Shown here piece after piece: positions 39,227 to 52,735 of a stretch of 64,000 bases of DNA. Position numbers and translations under genes: made by a program. The stretch spans positions 3,100,001 through 3,164,000 of the forward strand of contig NZ_UHIL01000001.1 of NCBI RefSeq assembly GCF_900460535.1. Reading direction: 5' to 3'. Positions within the stretch are counted from its first letter, which is position 1. Each line of letters begins with the position of its first letter. The DNA is from Vibrio parahaemolyticus (lineage in GTDB: Bacteria; Pseudomonadota; Gammaproteobacteria; Enterobacterales; Vibrionaceae). The notes beneath the pieces were generated by a model, which was given only the letters and a program-made list of their open reading frames with translations, was not told where the DNA came from and did not search any database.

Positions 39227-40384
39227 TTATGAGTAGCGCTGGAGTTGCTCCGTTTCCTGAATGGGCTTCAATGCTGCGATAGCGAAGCCAAAGAGTAGTA
39301 CGGCCAATACAGCGACCCATTCACTCCCTACATCATAGGCGAATCCAGCAAGCGCAGACCAAATTGCGACGCCAAAGTGCATCATGCTCATCGCAGATGA
39401 CATTAGAACTCCTCGATATTCATCCGATAAGCTCGCTATATAAGCCTGTAGAGCCGGAGAGCCTATACCGCCTGCCAACGACCAAATTGCCAATATGGGA
39501 AGATAGGCCACGAATTGGCTCGCACCACACGCAAATACCCAGATGCTACATGGCATGCACACCATAAGCGCAATACGCATTACAGCTCGGCCACTTCCAA
39601 GGCGATGAGAAGCTCGAGTCGTGAGTAGATTTCCAAGAACACTCACGATTCCTAAAGCTGCGTACATCATGCCAATCCAACTTATCGACAGTCCCGCGAC
39701 ATCTCGCATATTGAGCCCAATGAGATTGAACACACCAATACCACCACCTAAGCCAAAACACATAGCCGCGATCGCACCCAACGCTCCAGGAAGGCGAAAT
39801 GCCTCTATAACGGGAGGTAATGTCATTAACCGCTCGTTCTGATCGTGAGGCTCTCTCATGCATCCCCAAACTAAGGCCCCAACAGCAAGTGCCGCCATCC
39901 CTAAAATGATAAAAGCTGCTCGCCATGATAAGAGCTGTGTGATCAGTGCGCCGATAGCAGGGCTGGTTATCATGCCTAATGTCAATCCAGCTTGCACCAT
40001 CACAATCTGCCGCATCGAGCGCCCACCTTTTGCATCACCAGCCAACGCAAATGCGATTGGCAGCATTCCTGCGCTAGCAATGCCCGTAACAACACGAGTG
40101 ACTAGAGCCAATTCAAAGTGGCTAACCAAGCCAGTCAGAATCGAGGAGATGCCAAAAACGAAACAAGCAGGCAGCATAAGGCGAAGACGCCCTACTCGAT
40201 CCGACCAGCGCCCTAAATAAGGCGCACAAAACGCAATCGCTAGACTATACGCCGTAATAAAGAGCGTCACCTGGCTCGGTGGAACACCAAGATCACCTCC
40301 GATAGGTTCTAAAATTGAGCCAAGCAGCAATTCGTCAGCACCTACCAGAAATGCAATAAGGAACAAGGCTATCGACTGAATCAT
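39227..40384 (-). CDS. MFS drug-efflux-type transporter
   Basis: A 385-residue, 12-helix major-facilitator protein. The loop 2-3 motif GRWSDRVGRLRLML and the motif C-like region GLTLGMITSPAIGALI place it with DHA1-type drug or metabolite exporters (Bcr/AraJ-like). Its ATG overlaps the stop of the upstream ABC-F gene by 4 bp (ATGA), so translation is coupled. The pair may form a two-layer resistance unit, efflux plus ribosome protection. The substrate is unknown. No MFS homologue is expected next to fis in the core gene order, so this is accessory DNA. Confidence 0.85.
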   Translation of the reverse strand: MIQSIALFLIAFLVGADELLLGSILEPIGGDLGVPPSQVTLFITAYSLAIAFCAPYLGRWSDRVGRLRLMLPACFVFGISSILTGLVSHFELALVTRVVTGIASAGMLPIAFALAGDAKGGRSMRQIVMVQAGLTLGMITSPAIGALITQLLSWRAAFIILGMAALAVGALVWGCMREPHDQNERLMTLPPVIEAFRLPGALGAIAAMCFGLGGGIGVFNLIGLNMRDVAGLSISWIGMMYAALGIVSVLGNLLTTRASHRLGSGRAVMRIALMVCMPCSIWVFACGASQFVAYLPILAIWSLAGGIGSPALQAYIASLSDEYRGVLMSSAMSMMHFGVAIWSALAGFAYDVGSEWVAVLAVLLFGFAIAALKPIQETEQLQRYS

Positions 40385-41946
40385 GCTTCAACCTCCGCTT
40401 GCAACGAAAGCTCCGCTAAGGTCGCGATATCGACGATTCTGTCTGGCCAATCTTGGATAAATGCCTTCTCGTGTGAAACCAAGATGACACTACCCGCAAA
40501 ACGTTGTAGCGCCTGCTTCAACGCATCTTTACTGCTGGTATCAAGATGCGTAGTTGGCTCATCGAGAATGAGTACATTGCAGCCTCGTGTTGCTAAACAG
40601 CAAAGCTTAACGCGAGTTTGCTCCCCACCACTCAACGCTTCTAAGCGACATTGTGCTTTATCACCCTTTATCCCGAAGCGTGCTAACAGCTTACGAGCCG
40701 ATTTACTATTGATTGAAGAATCGACCGCACACACCTCTTGCTCCGGTGTATGATCCGGATGACGCCAAGATAGGTCTTGAGCGAAATAACCGATCTTAAG
40801 ACCTTGTGCAAACGTCATTTCACCAGAGAGTGGAAGCACCTCCCCCATTAGCGTTTTGAGCAATGTCGACTTCCCTACGCCATTAAAGCCCTCGATCACC
40901 AACTTGTCTCCTCGCGCGACAGTGATATCAATCGGTGACAGTAAAGGCGTTTGATAACCAATGCTCAACGCTTCGGCGCTAACAACACTTTGATGTCCAA
41001 TAGGCGCATAAGAAAAATCAAATTCAGTCACAGCATCTGTTTTATGCAACTGAACCCTTTCAATTTTATCCAATTGCTTCTTACGTCCCTTCGCAATGCT
41101 CGCATTCACACCTGCGCCATTTTTCGCAATAAACTGTTCCAGTTTCTTAATCTCAGCTTGCTGTGCGTGATACTCTTTTTCCAACAGCGAATTGTTGTGT
41201 CGCTTTTGCGCCATTGCTTTGTGGTATGAGCCGGTGTATTTCTGGATGTTTTGATAGTCGATATCACAGATGCAGGTAGTAACCGCATTCAGGAAACTCA
41301 CATCATGAGACACCAATAGTACGGTTCCTACATAAGCATTGAGATAACTCTTCAACCACTCAATATGAGTTGCATCAAGATAGTTAGTCGGCTCATCTAA
41401 CAATAAGACGTCTGGTTCACGCAACAATAAGCGCGCTAATAAGACCTTATGGCGTTGCCCACCACTTAACGCACTCATTAGAGTATCCAGTCCCAACTGC
41501 TGTATACCAAGCCCTGCGGATACACTTTCAATTTGGGCATGTAAGGCGTAAAAGCCTTGGGCTTCCAATTCCGTTTGTAACTTAGCAACTCGGCGAAGCA
41601 AAGAAGGCGATGCAGATTCAGCCATCTCTTGATACAAAGAAAATAATTCACGTTCAGCTTCAAACAACTCATTAAATGCCGATTGTAAACATCCTCTAAT
41701 CGTTTGAGTTTTATCTACCACAAGATGTTGATCAAGATAACCAATCTCTAAGTTTGGCTGCCAATGAATATCTCCCTCATCGGCAGAAATTTCACCAACA
41801 AGCAACTTTAACAACGTACTTTTTCCTACTCCGTTTGCACCGGTGATTCCTACATGCTCTCCAGCATGAATAGTGAAGTGGGAATGGCTATATAGGTGAT
41901 GATCAACAACCTGATAGGACATATTTTTAACGTGTAACACACTCAT
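40381..41946 (-). CDS. ABC-F family ATPase, probable antibiotic-resistance ribosome-protection type
   Basis: A 521-residue protein with two ABC domains and no membrane segments. Walker A motifs GANGVGKST and GFNGVGKST, signatures LSGGQ and LSGGE, and Walker B motifs VLLLDEPTNYLD and VLILDEPTTHLD are all intact. A charged interdomain linker (about 235-310, LLEKEYHAQQAEIKKLEQFIAK) would reach into the ribosome. Housekeeping (Uup, EttA, YheS, YbiT) or resistance-type ABC-F cannot be told apart by motif alone. The coupled MFS gene and the tandem-terminator leader favour the resistance type. The ATG at 41944-41946 is chosen over an upstream TTG; the ribosome site is weak. Confidence 0.88.
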   Translation of the reverse strand: MSVLHVKNMSYQVVDHHLYSHSHFTIHAGEHVGITGANGVGKSTLLKLLVGEISADEGDIHWQPNLEIGYLDQHLVVDKTQTIRGCLQSAFNELFEAERELFSLYQEMAESASPSLLRRVAKLQTELEAQGFYALHAQIESVSAGLGIQQLGLDTLMSALSGGQRHKVLLARLLLREPDVLLLDEPTNYLDATHIEWLKSYLNAYVGTVLLVSHDVSFLNAVTTCICDIDYQNIQKYTGSYHKAMAQKRHNNSLLEKEYHAQQAEIKKLEQFIAKNGAGVNASIAKGRKKQLDKIERVQLHKTDAVTEFDFSYAPIGHQSVVSAEALSIGYQTPLLSPIDITVARGDKLVIEGFNGVGKSTLLKTLMGEVLPLSGEMTFAQGLKIGYFAQDLSWRHPDHTPEQEVCAVDSSINSKSARKLLARFGIKGDKAQCRLEALSGGEQTRVKLCCLATRGCNVLILDEPTTHLDTSSKDALKQALQRFAGSVILVSHEKAFIQDWPDRIVDIATLAELSLQAEVEA

Positions 41947-41960
41947 GTTTTTTACCAAAT

Positions 41961-41989
41961 AAAAAGGGCCGGTACTTACATACCGGCCC
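41961..41989 (-). terminator. Leader terminator T2, directly before the ABC-F gene
   Basis: On the minus strand GGGCCGGTA, a 6-nt loop, TACCGGCCC, then TTTTTATTT, ending 15 bp before the ABC-F start. It is a strong intrinsic terminator placed where it would block expression of the gene behind it. Confidence 0.85.
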
Positions 41990-42037
41990 CTATTTCAACT
42001 ATGGGTAACTTTATATCTGATTTCAAACTTCAGATAC

Positions 42038-42066
42038 AAAAAAGCCGGTGATGAAATATCACCGGC
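42038..42066 (-). terminator. Leader terminator T1 upstream of the ABC-F gene
   Basis: On the minus strand GCCGGTGAT, loop ATTTC, ATCACCGGC, then TTTTTTG. Its 3' arm (ACCGGC) is complementary to the 5' arm of T2 (GCCGGT), so the two hairpins can be mutually exclusive. Confidence 0.85.
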
Positions 42067-42082
42067 GGTCTCTTGTCTTTAC

Positions 42083-42106
42083 TCAGATGTAATACAACCT
42101 ACGCAT
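42083..42106 (-). CDS. Possible 7-codon leader peptide of the ABC-F attenuator
   Basis: ATG CGT AGG TTG TAT TAC ATC TGA encodes MRRLYYI, ending 17 nt before the T1 hairpin on the same strand. A weak GGA ribosome site precedes the ATG. Short leader peptides whose translation controls a terminator are known for ABC-F and macrolide-resistance genes (msrD, vmlR, erm types). This one is inferred from position only. Confidence 0.35.
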   Translation of the reverse strand: MRRLYYI

Positions 42107-42233
42107 TTTCCAGCTTAGCTGTGCACGTATTTCCACATCTGATGAAGATAATTTATGACTCCGAGCAACACTTCATCGCGTTTTATGCACGGAGTTCAGC
42201 CTTCTTACGAAGTTTTTAAACAAGAGATATAAC

Positions 42234-43424
42234 ATGAATTTTTTGTCTCAAAAATATACAGGCAAGAGCCTACACCCACACGAAACAAAGTGCTATAAAA
42301 ATTTCACTCAAACAGCTCAAAAGCTAACACACAGATTAGCTGAATCGATAAACCATTATGTGATCCATATTGATTGTGTCATCAATACAAACCTATATAA
42401 TCGGCTACTTGCCGAGAAGAAGGAAAGTAACCACATGATTTATAAAGAAAGGGAAACATGGTTAGAAGCCATTTTAAACACCCTACCGGATCATGTGTTT
42501 ATCCTAGACGAAAGCGGGCGCTATATTGAAAGCTTTGGTGGTACCCACCACTCCAAAACGTTCAACGCAGAACGCTACACTGGCTTACAGCTTAGCGATG
42601 TCCTTTCCCCAACCAAAGCAGATGAACTCATGGGGTTTATTTTTGACGTTATGCAAGATAACGAAACGAAAGTCGTGAAATACAACCTTTCTCTGCATGA
42701 CCACCTACTCCTGCCTATAGAAGAGCTAGAAGCGTTGGAAAATCCAGAAGAAATGTGGTTTGAGGCGATTATCAAACCAGTTAACGCTCCTGAAAATGCA
42801 AACAAACTGGTGATCTGGTCTGTACGTGATATCACCAAGACTCATTTGCTAGAACAACGCCTTAAACAATTATCAGAAACTGATGCACTTACTGGTCTTC
42901 TCAACCGTCGGGCGTTTATCTCCAATTTAGATAATGCGATCATTCAACATACAAAACGTTCTAAAACACTTTCATGCTTGATGATCGATATTGATCACTT
43001 CAAAGATATTAATGATAGCGTTGGCCACTTTTCTGGTGATCATGTTATCACTCGCATTGCTCACGTTTGCCAAGGCGTCATTCGTGGCAGCGACTTTATA
43101 GGTCGATTGGGAGGAGAAGAGTTCGCAGTAATCTTAACAGATACGAATGCGATTCAAGCGTATGAAGTAGCTGAACGCATCCGCCAAGCTATACAAGCAA
43201 CTATCTGTCATGTCGACGACGTTGAAATTACGACCACTGTTAGTATTGGTGTAGCAGAGTTGAATTCACAACAATCCAACGCAAAAGAGCTTCTAATCGA
43301 GGCCGATAAAGCGATGTACTATTCAAAGCACTCAGGACGCAATCAAGTCACCCTAGCTTACGAAAACCTGCCAGATCTTAAGCTTTATCAAGCCGGTCAC
43401 TTAAAAATACAAAGGGTTTCCTAA
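42234..43424 (+). CDS. PAS-GGDEF diguanylate cyclase
   Basis: A 396-residue soluble protein. It has an N-terminal helical region (1-70), a PAS sensor domain (about 75-205) and a GGDEF domain (about 225-385). The active site is G293-G-E-E-F297 with the product-inhibition I-site R284-x-x-D287 five residues upstream, so it should make cyclic di-GMP and be feedback-inhibited. The metal Asp in LMIDIDHFKDIND is present. It is divergent from the ABC-F gene across 287 bp. An alternative start lies at Met68. AT-richer than the housekeeping flanks, consistent with acquired DNA. Confidence 0.88.
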   Translation: MNFLSQKYTGKSLHPHETKCYKNFTQTAQKLTHRLAESINHYVIHIDCVINTNLYNRLLAEKKESNHMIYKERETWLEAILNTLPDHVFILDESGRYIESFGGTHHSKTFNAERYTGLQLSDVLSPTKADELMGFIFDVMQDNETKVVKYNLSLHDHLLLPIEELEALENPEEMWFEAIIKPVNAPENANKLVIWSVRDITKTHLLEQRLKQLSETDALTGLLNRRAFISNLDNAIIQHTKRSKTLSCLMIDIDHFKDINDSVGHFSGDHVITRIAHVCQGVIRGSDFIGRLGGEEFAVILTDTNAIQAYEVAERIRQAIQATICHVDDVEITTTVSIGVAELNSQQSNAKELLIEADKAMYYSKHSGRNQVTLAYENLPDLKLYQAGHLKIQRVS

Positions 43425-43769
43425 AAATAAATAACCCATTTCTTACCACGATAGCCTCTTTACTAAGAAACCTCCGTCCTACGCAGTCCCCACAATAACA
43501 TCGCTAAAAACTCGCTTATCTAAAAACCTTATAACTATTAGTAAAAAGTGCTCTATATGTGTTCGCTATTTATCGACCTAAACCACTATCATTAAATCCT
43601 TAATGTCGACTTAAAAAGCTCACAAGTCAGCAAAAATCCATTCCAAATGAAAATGAGCCTGCTGGCCCTTGCTCATCTCAAATGATGTATATTCACGCAC
43701 ACAAATCGTCAAGTTTCTCAAGGTAAGTCGAACTAGTATCAATAAATGAGTTCAAACCTTTCTTGAAGA
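43425..43769 (+). other. Gene-free, AT-rich stretch after the GGDEF gene
   Basis: About 345 bp with no conserved reading frame and no clear terminator. It leads into the decayed transposase and may include that element's lost 5' end. Confidence 0.4.
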
Positions 43770-44393
43770 AGGGCTAGAAGAACGGTAAGAAAAGCCAATA
43801 ATACACAAGGCGGACGACTGGCTGGTTCCGATATCCACGCTTATATCATGAAAGAATTTGGCGAGCACTACCACCCTGACTCTATCTATTACCTGCCCGA
43901 CCACATGGGCTTTTCATGGATAACTTCCCGCTTAAAACACGACAACACACTTATGGACTGAAAAAGCAGCTCGCCCAAGAGCCGAGAAACAACAATTTGA
44001 GTATGCTTATCTGTTCGGTTCAGTCGTCGCAGAAGAGGAATTGGTGAGGCTATCATTGTCCCTGGGTTAATAAAGACATCATGATAGAGCACTTAAAACA
44101 AATATTGGCAGTCACGGAGGAAGGACGTCACGCCGTCGTTGTAATGGATGGCGCAGGATGGCATACAGAAGAAATTGCCAATGACTTTAAATGTCAGTGT
44201 AATCAAACTTTCGCCCTATTCTCCAGAGCTAAACCCTATCGAACAAGTATGGCGTTGGTTGAGGCAACCAATCTTTTACGTATTACGACGACATCATCTC
44301 CAAAGTCTGCGATGCATAGAATCGGTTTTGGATTGCTCCAAAAGAGTCACCCAAATATGCTCGAGAAGATGGATAGACCTGACCAGTTAATTT
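43770..44393 (+). pseudogene. Decayed IS630-type transposase
   Basis: Translated pieces in different frames line up with an IS630-family DDE transposase. They are, in order, RLAGSDIHAYIMKEFGEHYH and DHMGFSWITSRLKHD (N-terminal helix-turn-helix), EKAARPRAEKQQFEYAYLF, HAVVVMDGAGWHTEEIANDF (second catalytic Asp), SPYSPELNPIEQVWRWLRQ (catalytic Glu) and RWIDLTS (C-terminus). At least three frameshifts and internal losses separate them, so no active enzyme can be made. Terminal inverted repeats were not identified. The remnant lies between the GGDEF gene and the rrn operon's 3' end. Confidence 0.88.
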
Positions 44394-44445
44394 TCCAGAT
44401 TGGTATGACTTCTCTTGGAAGGGAAAATGACAGACTCTAACACGA

Positions 44446-44474
44446 CAAAAGCCCTGCTATTTCTAGCAGGGCTT
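44446..44474 (-). terminator. Terminator of the rrn operon
   Basis: AAGCCCTGCTA (44449-44459), loop TTTC, TAGCAGGGCTT (44464-44474). The A-run at 44447-44450 gives U residues on the minus strand after tRNA-Asp. Confidence 0.85.
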
Positions 44475-44483
44475 TCAAATAAG

Positions 44484-44560
44484 TGGCGGAGCGGACGGGA
44501 CTCGAACCCGCGACCCCCGGCGTGACAGGCCGGTATTCTAACCAACTGAACTACCGCTCC
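44484..44560 (-). tRNA. tRNA-Asp (GTC)
   Basis: A 77-nt cloverleaf with encoded CCA: acceptor GGAGCGG/CCGCTCC, anticodon loop CTGTCAC with GTC (RC of 44524-44526), and a GGTTCGAGTCC T-arm. It is the last gene of the rrn operon. Confidence 0.97.
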
Positions 44561-44588
44561 GCACTGGTTAGACCTAAGTCTAAATTTA

Positions 44589-44708
44589 AAGCCTGGCGAT
44601 GTCCTACTCTCACATGGGGAAACCCCACACTACCATCGGCGCTATTTCGTTTCACTTCTGAGTTCGGAATGGAGTCAGGTGGGTCCAAAACGCTATGGTC
44701 GCCAAGCA
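44589..44708 (-). rRNA. rrf: 5S ribosomal RNA
   Basis: About 120 nt from TGCTTGGCGACC (5' end, RC of 44697-44708) to CGCCAGGC at the 3' end. The ends pair, and the conserved CCGAACTCAGAAGTGAAAC segment is present. Confidence 0.96.
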
Positions 44709-44798
44709 AATTCTTTAATTCGGAAAGCTGTTTTTGTGTTCTCTACACATTCAATTCTGTTCTTGCTTCGAGTCCATCAAAACCCCTTGGGTGTTGTA

Positions 44799-47688
<2,890 letters not shown>

Positions 47689-47884
47689 ATACAACCCGAA
47701 GGAGTTTCGAGCTGATGAACAAGTCACCAAAGTTGTCTGCAATTTTTATACATGATGCAGACTCGATTTTGCCGGACTCAAATTCCAAGAACACTTGAAT
47801 GTGTTATTTTGGTGTTTGTCTTAAAGACAAACATTGAGAACTTTACAAACAACAATAAATTGTTGTTTTGTCAGCTTTCCAAAT

Positions 47885-47896
47885 TGTTAAAGAGCT
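47885..47896 (-). promoter_or_regulatory. boxA in the 16S-23S spacer
   Basis: AGCTCTTTAACA on the minus strand matches the rrn antitermination boxA (TGCTCTTTAACA). It lies in the tRNA-Glu to 23S spacer, where a second boxA is usual. Confidence 0.8.
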
Positions 47897-47968
47897 AATC
47901 ACTTCTAATGAAGTAACCATTTTTAAGAACACTTAATACTTTCTTATCAAAAGAAATGTGCTTAAAGA

Positions 47969-48044
47969 TGGTATCCCGTAGGGGAGTCGAACCCCTGTTA
48001 CCGCCGTGAAAGGGCGGTGTCCTAGGCCTCTAGACGAACGGGAC
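47969..48044 (-). tRNA. tRNA-Glu (TTC)
   Basis: A 76-nt cloverleaf with encoded CCA: GTCCCGT acceptor, anticodon loop CTTTCAC with TTC (RC of 48008-48010), and a GGTTCGACTCC T-arm. It sits in the 16S-23S spacer, a common arrangement. Confidence 0.97.
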
Positions 48045-48163
48045 ACTGCTGTCTGTTTCCACTTTAAAAAGCAGAACCAAACCTGAGAGTTTGGTAACTC
48101 TCTTCTCCTTACTTTATAAACCGTATCAATCTGTGTGGACACTCATCGTGAGTAATCATCGTT

Positions 48164-49716
<1,553 letters not shown>

Positions 49717-50217
49717 AAGATTTTGTTCGGCTCAATGAATACTGAACATTACATAAAGTAATGTTTGAATTGACTGTGCTGAATCCGAAGATTCAATGGT
49801 CACTTCGTTTCATTGAAACCTAATTTGATATCGCTTTCCGTTAAGAAAGAAATATCTAATTGGATCATCATCAACGAGTGCCCACACAGATTGATAGGTC
49901 TATATTGTTAAAGAGCTTGCTCTGCGAGAAGTTTTTCTCTCAAAGCGGAGGTGCATTCTAGCGATTTGGTTGTTAGTGTCAAACACTTTTTCAACTAATT
50001 TTCGTAGAAGCTTTTTACCTCTCCGACACTGCTGAAGCCTTATCGCGTCTGCCGTTTCGATGGATGCGCATTATAGGGAGAAGAATTTCTTTGGCAATAC
50101 TAAAAATGCATTTTTTCTAAAAAAACATGCCAAATGGACACTTTCCACTCAACATCTAAATTCACCCAAATTAACACCCAGCATTTCTACAGAATACTCA
50201 CAAAAAACTGTGGATAA
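49717..50217 (-). promoter_or_regulatory. rrn promoter and leader region (P1, P2, boxA)
   Basis: On the minus strand P1 is TTGCCA (50097-50092), 16 bp, TATAAT (50075-50070), then a GCGC discriminator. P2 is TTGACA (49982-49977), 16 bp, TAGAAT (49960-49955). A leader boxA, AGCTCTTTAACA, lies at 49906-49917. The region upstream of P1 (50101-50160) has A/T tracts like an UP element and may bind Fis. No gene is present in this 500 bp. Confidence 0.85.
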
Positions 50218-51471
50218 CTACTCATCACTGTCAAAGAAATAGGATATTCGCGAGCGTGGGTTTAGGTACTCTTTTATCTTATCTGGCAATTTAGATGGAT
50301 GAATCGCATTTACGATCCTCAAATCTTTCGATGCAAGCTCAATGATGGGAGCTTGAGTTCTTGGCACTGATGGGTCGTAAACCAGAACATTTGGAAATAG
50401 CAGGTTTGAAGCGTTCACTGAGATGACCAATCCCACCATATTATTAGATAACTGAACAACCGTGCCAGGAGGGAAGACGCCCATGAACTTGATCAGAATA
50501 TTAAGGTTTTCTTCTTTATATAGGTGTTTACAGTTTTTATATAAATGAGAAAGGGCGGTGTATGGGATTTTCTGTTCTGAAGCGATCGGTGTATGGCACA
50601 AATTATCAAATGCATTTGCCACTATGACAATTTGAGCCAATTCATCAATTTCATCCCCTTTAAGACCCTCAGGATAACCGGAGCCATCTCTTAACTCATG
50701 ATGCTGAGCAATCACGGTTTTAGCTGGTTCAGGAAAACCTTCGATCTGATTCGCGAGATCCAAACCATATTTAGTATGTAACTTTAGGTAGTTGGTTTCT
50801 GGCTCGGTTAATGGCACTTGCTTTCTTAATATAGCGGTAGGGATTTTGATCTTACCCATATCATGAAACAGAGCAGCGAAAGAGAGCTCTTTTAGTTGCT
50901 TGGCAGAATACCCTTTCGCACGCCCAATCATCATGGCAATAACCGCAACGTTTAGAGAATGGAAATAGATATCTTCAAATTCGTTTTTGCCGTTCATTAG
51001 ATGAAGCGTGACATTATCATCGCACATCAACTTCTCAACAATGTCTTCTATTAACAGTTGAGCTTCATCAACAGCGGCAGTTGGGCGGTTACGAATTTTC
51101 GTCATGACTGATCGCATCCGCGCAAGTGAGCGCTCAAACTCTTTCTCACACTGAATCACTCGTCGACGATATGCACTGAGCTTTTCAATTCGTTTCTGTT
51201 TTTCTTGCCACAGTTTTTGCGTTTCTAGATCCAACGATTCATTGCTTGTTGTGCTGTCCGTTTGGATTTGATTGACGGGCAATGGTGCGGTGTCGCTTTG
51301 TTCGGGATTAAAGTACACGAACTTCACACCGAGATGACGAATCATCTCGATCTGTTCCTGGTCTTTAATTTTAAAGCTATTGAGTAGGAAGGGGTGATCG
51401 TTCCACTTTAGCGGAAGGCGGATATGTAATCCCGGCTGAATACGATCCACTGTAAGTTTAATTGCTGCCAC
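50218..51471 (-). CDS. HD-GYP cyclic-di-GMP phosphodiesterase with DUF3391
   Basis: A 417-residue cytoplasmic protein. It has a DUF3391 domain at about 5-130 (VDRIQPGLHIRLPLKWNDHPF) followed by an HD-GYP domain at about 150-330. The metal residues are intact: HD in LFHDMGKIKIP, HHE and the GYP box HHELRDGSGYPEGLKG. It should linearise cyclic di-GMP to GMP. It is upstream of and opposite the rrn promoters' left flank, a single gene with no operon partner. Together with the GGDEF gene at 42 kb, it gives the window one maker and one breaker of the messenger. Confidence 0.93.
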   Translation of the reverse strand: MAAIKLTVDRIQPGLHIRLPLKWNDHPFLLNSFKIKDQEQIEMIRHLGVKFVYFNPEQSDTAPLPVNQIQTDSTTSNESLDLETQKLWQEKQKRIEKLSAYRRRVIQCEKEFERSLARMRSVMTKIRNRPTAAVDEAQLLIEDIVEKLMCDDNVTLHLMNGKNEFEDIYFHSLNVAVIAMMIGRAKGYSAKQLKELSFAALFHDMGKIKIPTAILRKQVPLTEPETNYLKLHTKYGLDLANQIEGFPEPAKTVIAQHHELRDGSGYPEGLKGDEIDELAQIVIVANAFDNLCHTPIASEQKIPYTALSHLYKNCKHLYKEENLNILIKFMGVFPPGTVVQLSNNMVGLVISVNASNLLFPNVLVYDPSVPRTQAPIIELASKDLRIVNAIHPSKLPDKIKEYLNPRSRISYFFDSDE

Positions 51472-51619
51472 TTTTTCACTACTATTAAGTTTTCACGATA
51501 AACCAAGAATAGTAGTAGATTCTGTAAATAAATTCATCAATAAGAACTCACAAGTGCGAGTCATTCGCGTTAAGAACCAATGTGTTGTTCATAATTTGAA
51601 TCAAGCTCATACCTGAGTA

Positions 51620-52630
51620 TCAATCAGAGTCTTGTTTTAATACTCGATCCGCATGACGCAGTTTCAGCTTGGCTTCGAAGACAGGTTTTTCTATGTGCTC
51701 CTGTTTTTTTACTAACCCCATTAACGTTTGCACAGCCGCTCGCGCCATATCACTAATAGGGAAATGCACAGCAGATACCGTCGGGTACAAACTTTCACAT
51801 AGGTCTACACTGTCAAAACTGGTTAAAGAGATTTGCTCCGGCACCGAAATTTTATGCTCATGAAGATATTGCATCGCCCCAACCGTCATTTCTTCGCTGC
51901 ATGAAAATACAGCAGTTACCTCTGGGTGACGTTTTAAAATGGAAGCCATCGCATCATAACCGCTTTGTCTGCCGTAATTCCCTTCTTCACACCAACTTTC
52001 ATCAATGTCGATACCAGCTGTTTTCATTGCATCAACATAGCCAAGCTTTCTGAGCAAACTATTGTGACGTAGGGATGGCCCGGTAATACAGGCAATGTTT
52101 TTATGGCCACCAGCGATTAAGTGCTCAACAGCGATACGACTTGCATGGTGGTGATTAAACGTAATGCAGCGCTCTTCAATCCCTTCGACATAACGATCGA
52201 GAAGCACAAAAGGCGTAGGAAGTTTTGCTAACTCACGTAGATCATCATCGGATAAATAGCGACTATGCAGAACATAGCCATCGCAACGAAGATCGTTGAA
52301 ACGCTGAATCGCTTCTTTCTCTCCTTCAGCAGAATGATGGCCTTGCGCAGTGATGAGAAACTTCTTATGAATGTCTAATTCTGTTTGCACTTGCTCCATC
52401 ATTTCACCGAAAAATCCACCGGTGTAATAAGTCACCAACAAACCGACCATATTACTTGACGATGTTGCAAGAGAACGGGCGATCGCACTTGGACGGTAAT
52501 TCAATTGCGCCATGGCTTGTTCTACTTTTTTTCTAGTTTCTTCACGAAACTTTCCTTCCCCATTAATGATGCGAGAAACGGTAGAACGATTTACACCGGC
52601 GAGTTCGGCGACATCTTTAATCCTTGCCAT
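51620..52630 (-). CDS. LacI-family repressor, probable regulator of the chitobiose operon
   Basis: A 336-residue regulator with an N-terminal helix-turn-helix (IKDVAELAGVNRSTVSRIIN) and a hinge helix (RSLATSSSNMVGLL). A periplasmic-binding-like sugar domain occupies about 60-330. It lies 105 bp after chbG on the same strand, behind a terminator-like hairpin, so it may be transcribed separately. A perfect LacI-type palindrome in front of chbB is the likely operator. E. coli instead controls chb with the AraC-type ChbR; no such gene is present here. Confidence 0.9.
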   Translation of the reverse strand: MARIKDVAELAGVNRSTVSRIINGEGKFREETRKKVEQAMAQLNYRPSAIARSLATSSSNMVGLLVTYYTGGFFGEMMEQVQTELDIHKKFLITAQGHHSAEGEKEAIQRFNDLRCDGYVLHSRYLSDDDLRELAKLPTPFVLLDRYVEGIEERCITFNHHHASRIAVEHLIAGGHKNIACITGPSLRHNSLLRKLGYVDAMKTAGIDIDESWCEEGNYGRQSGYDAMASILKRHPEVTAVFSCSEEMTVGAMQYLHEHKISVPEQISLTSFDSVDLCESLYPTVSAVHFPISDMARAAVQTLMGLVKKQEHIEKPVFEAKLKLRHADRVLKQDSD

Positions 52631-52678
52631 AATGCTAATGAATCCAACTGCTAATAAATAATGAATGTTTTTATTCGA

Positions 52679-52731
52679 AAAATGGCTGCCAGCAATTCGT
52701 AAGGTGACTATAGGGGTCGAATCTGGCAGCC
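52679..52731 (-). terminator. Long hairpin ending the chb operon
   Basis: On the minus strand GGCTGCCAG-ATTCG ... CGAAT-TG-CTGGCAGCC forms a two-part stem with a 2-nt bulge, followed by ATTTTT. It lies between chbG and the LacI-type gene. Confidence 0.65.
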
Positions 52732-52735
52732 TTAA

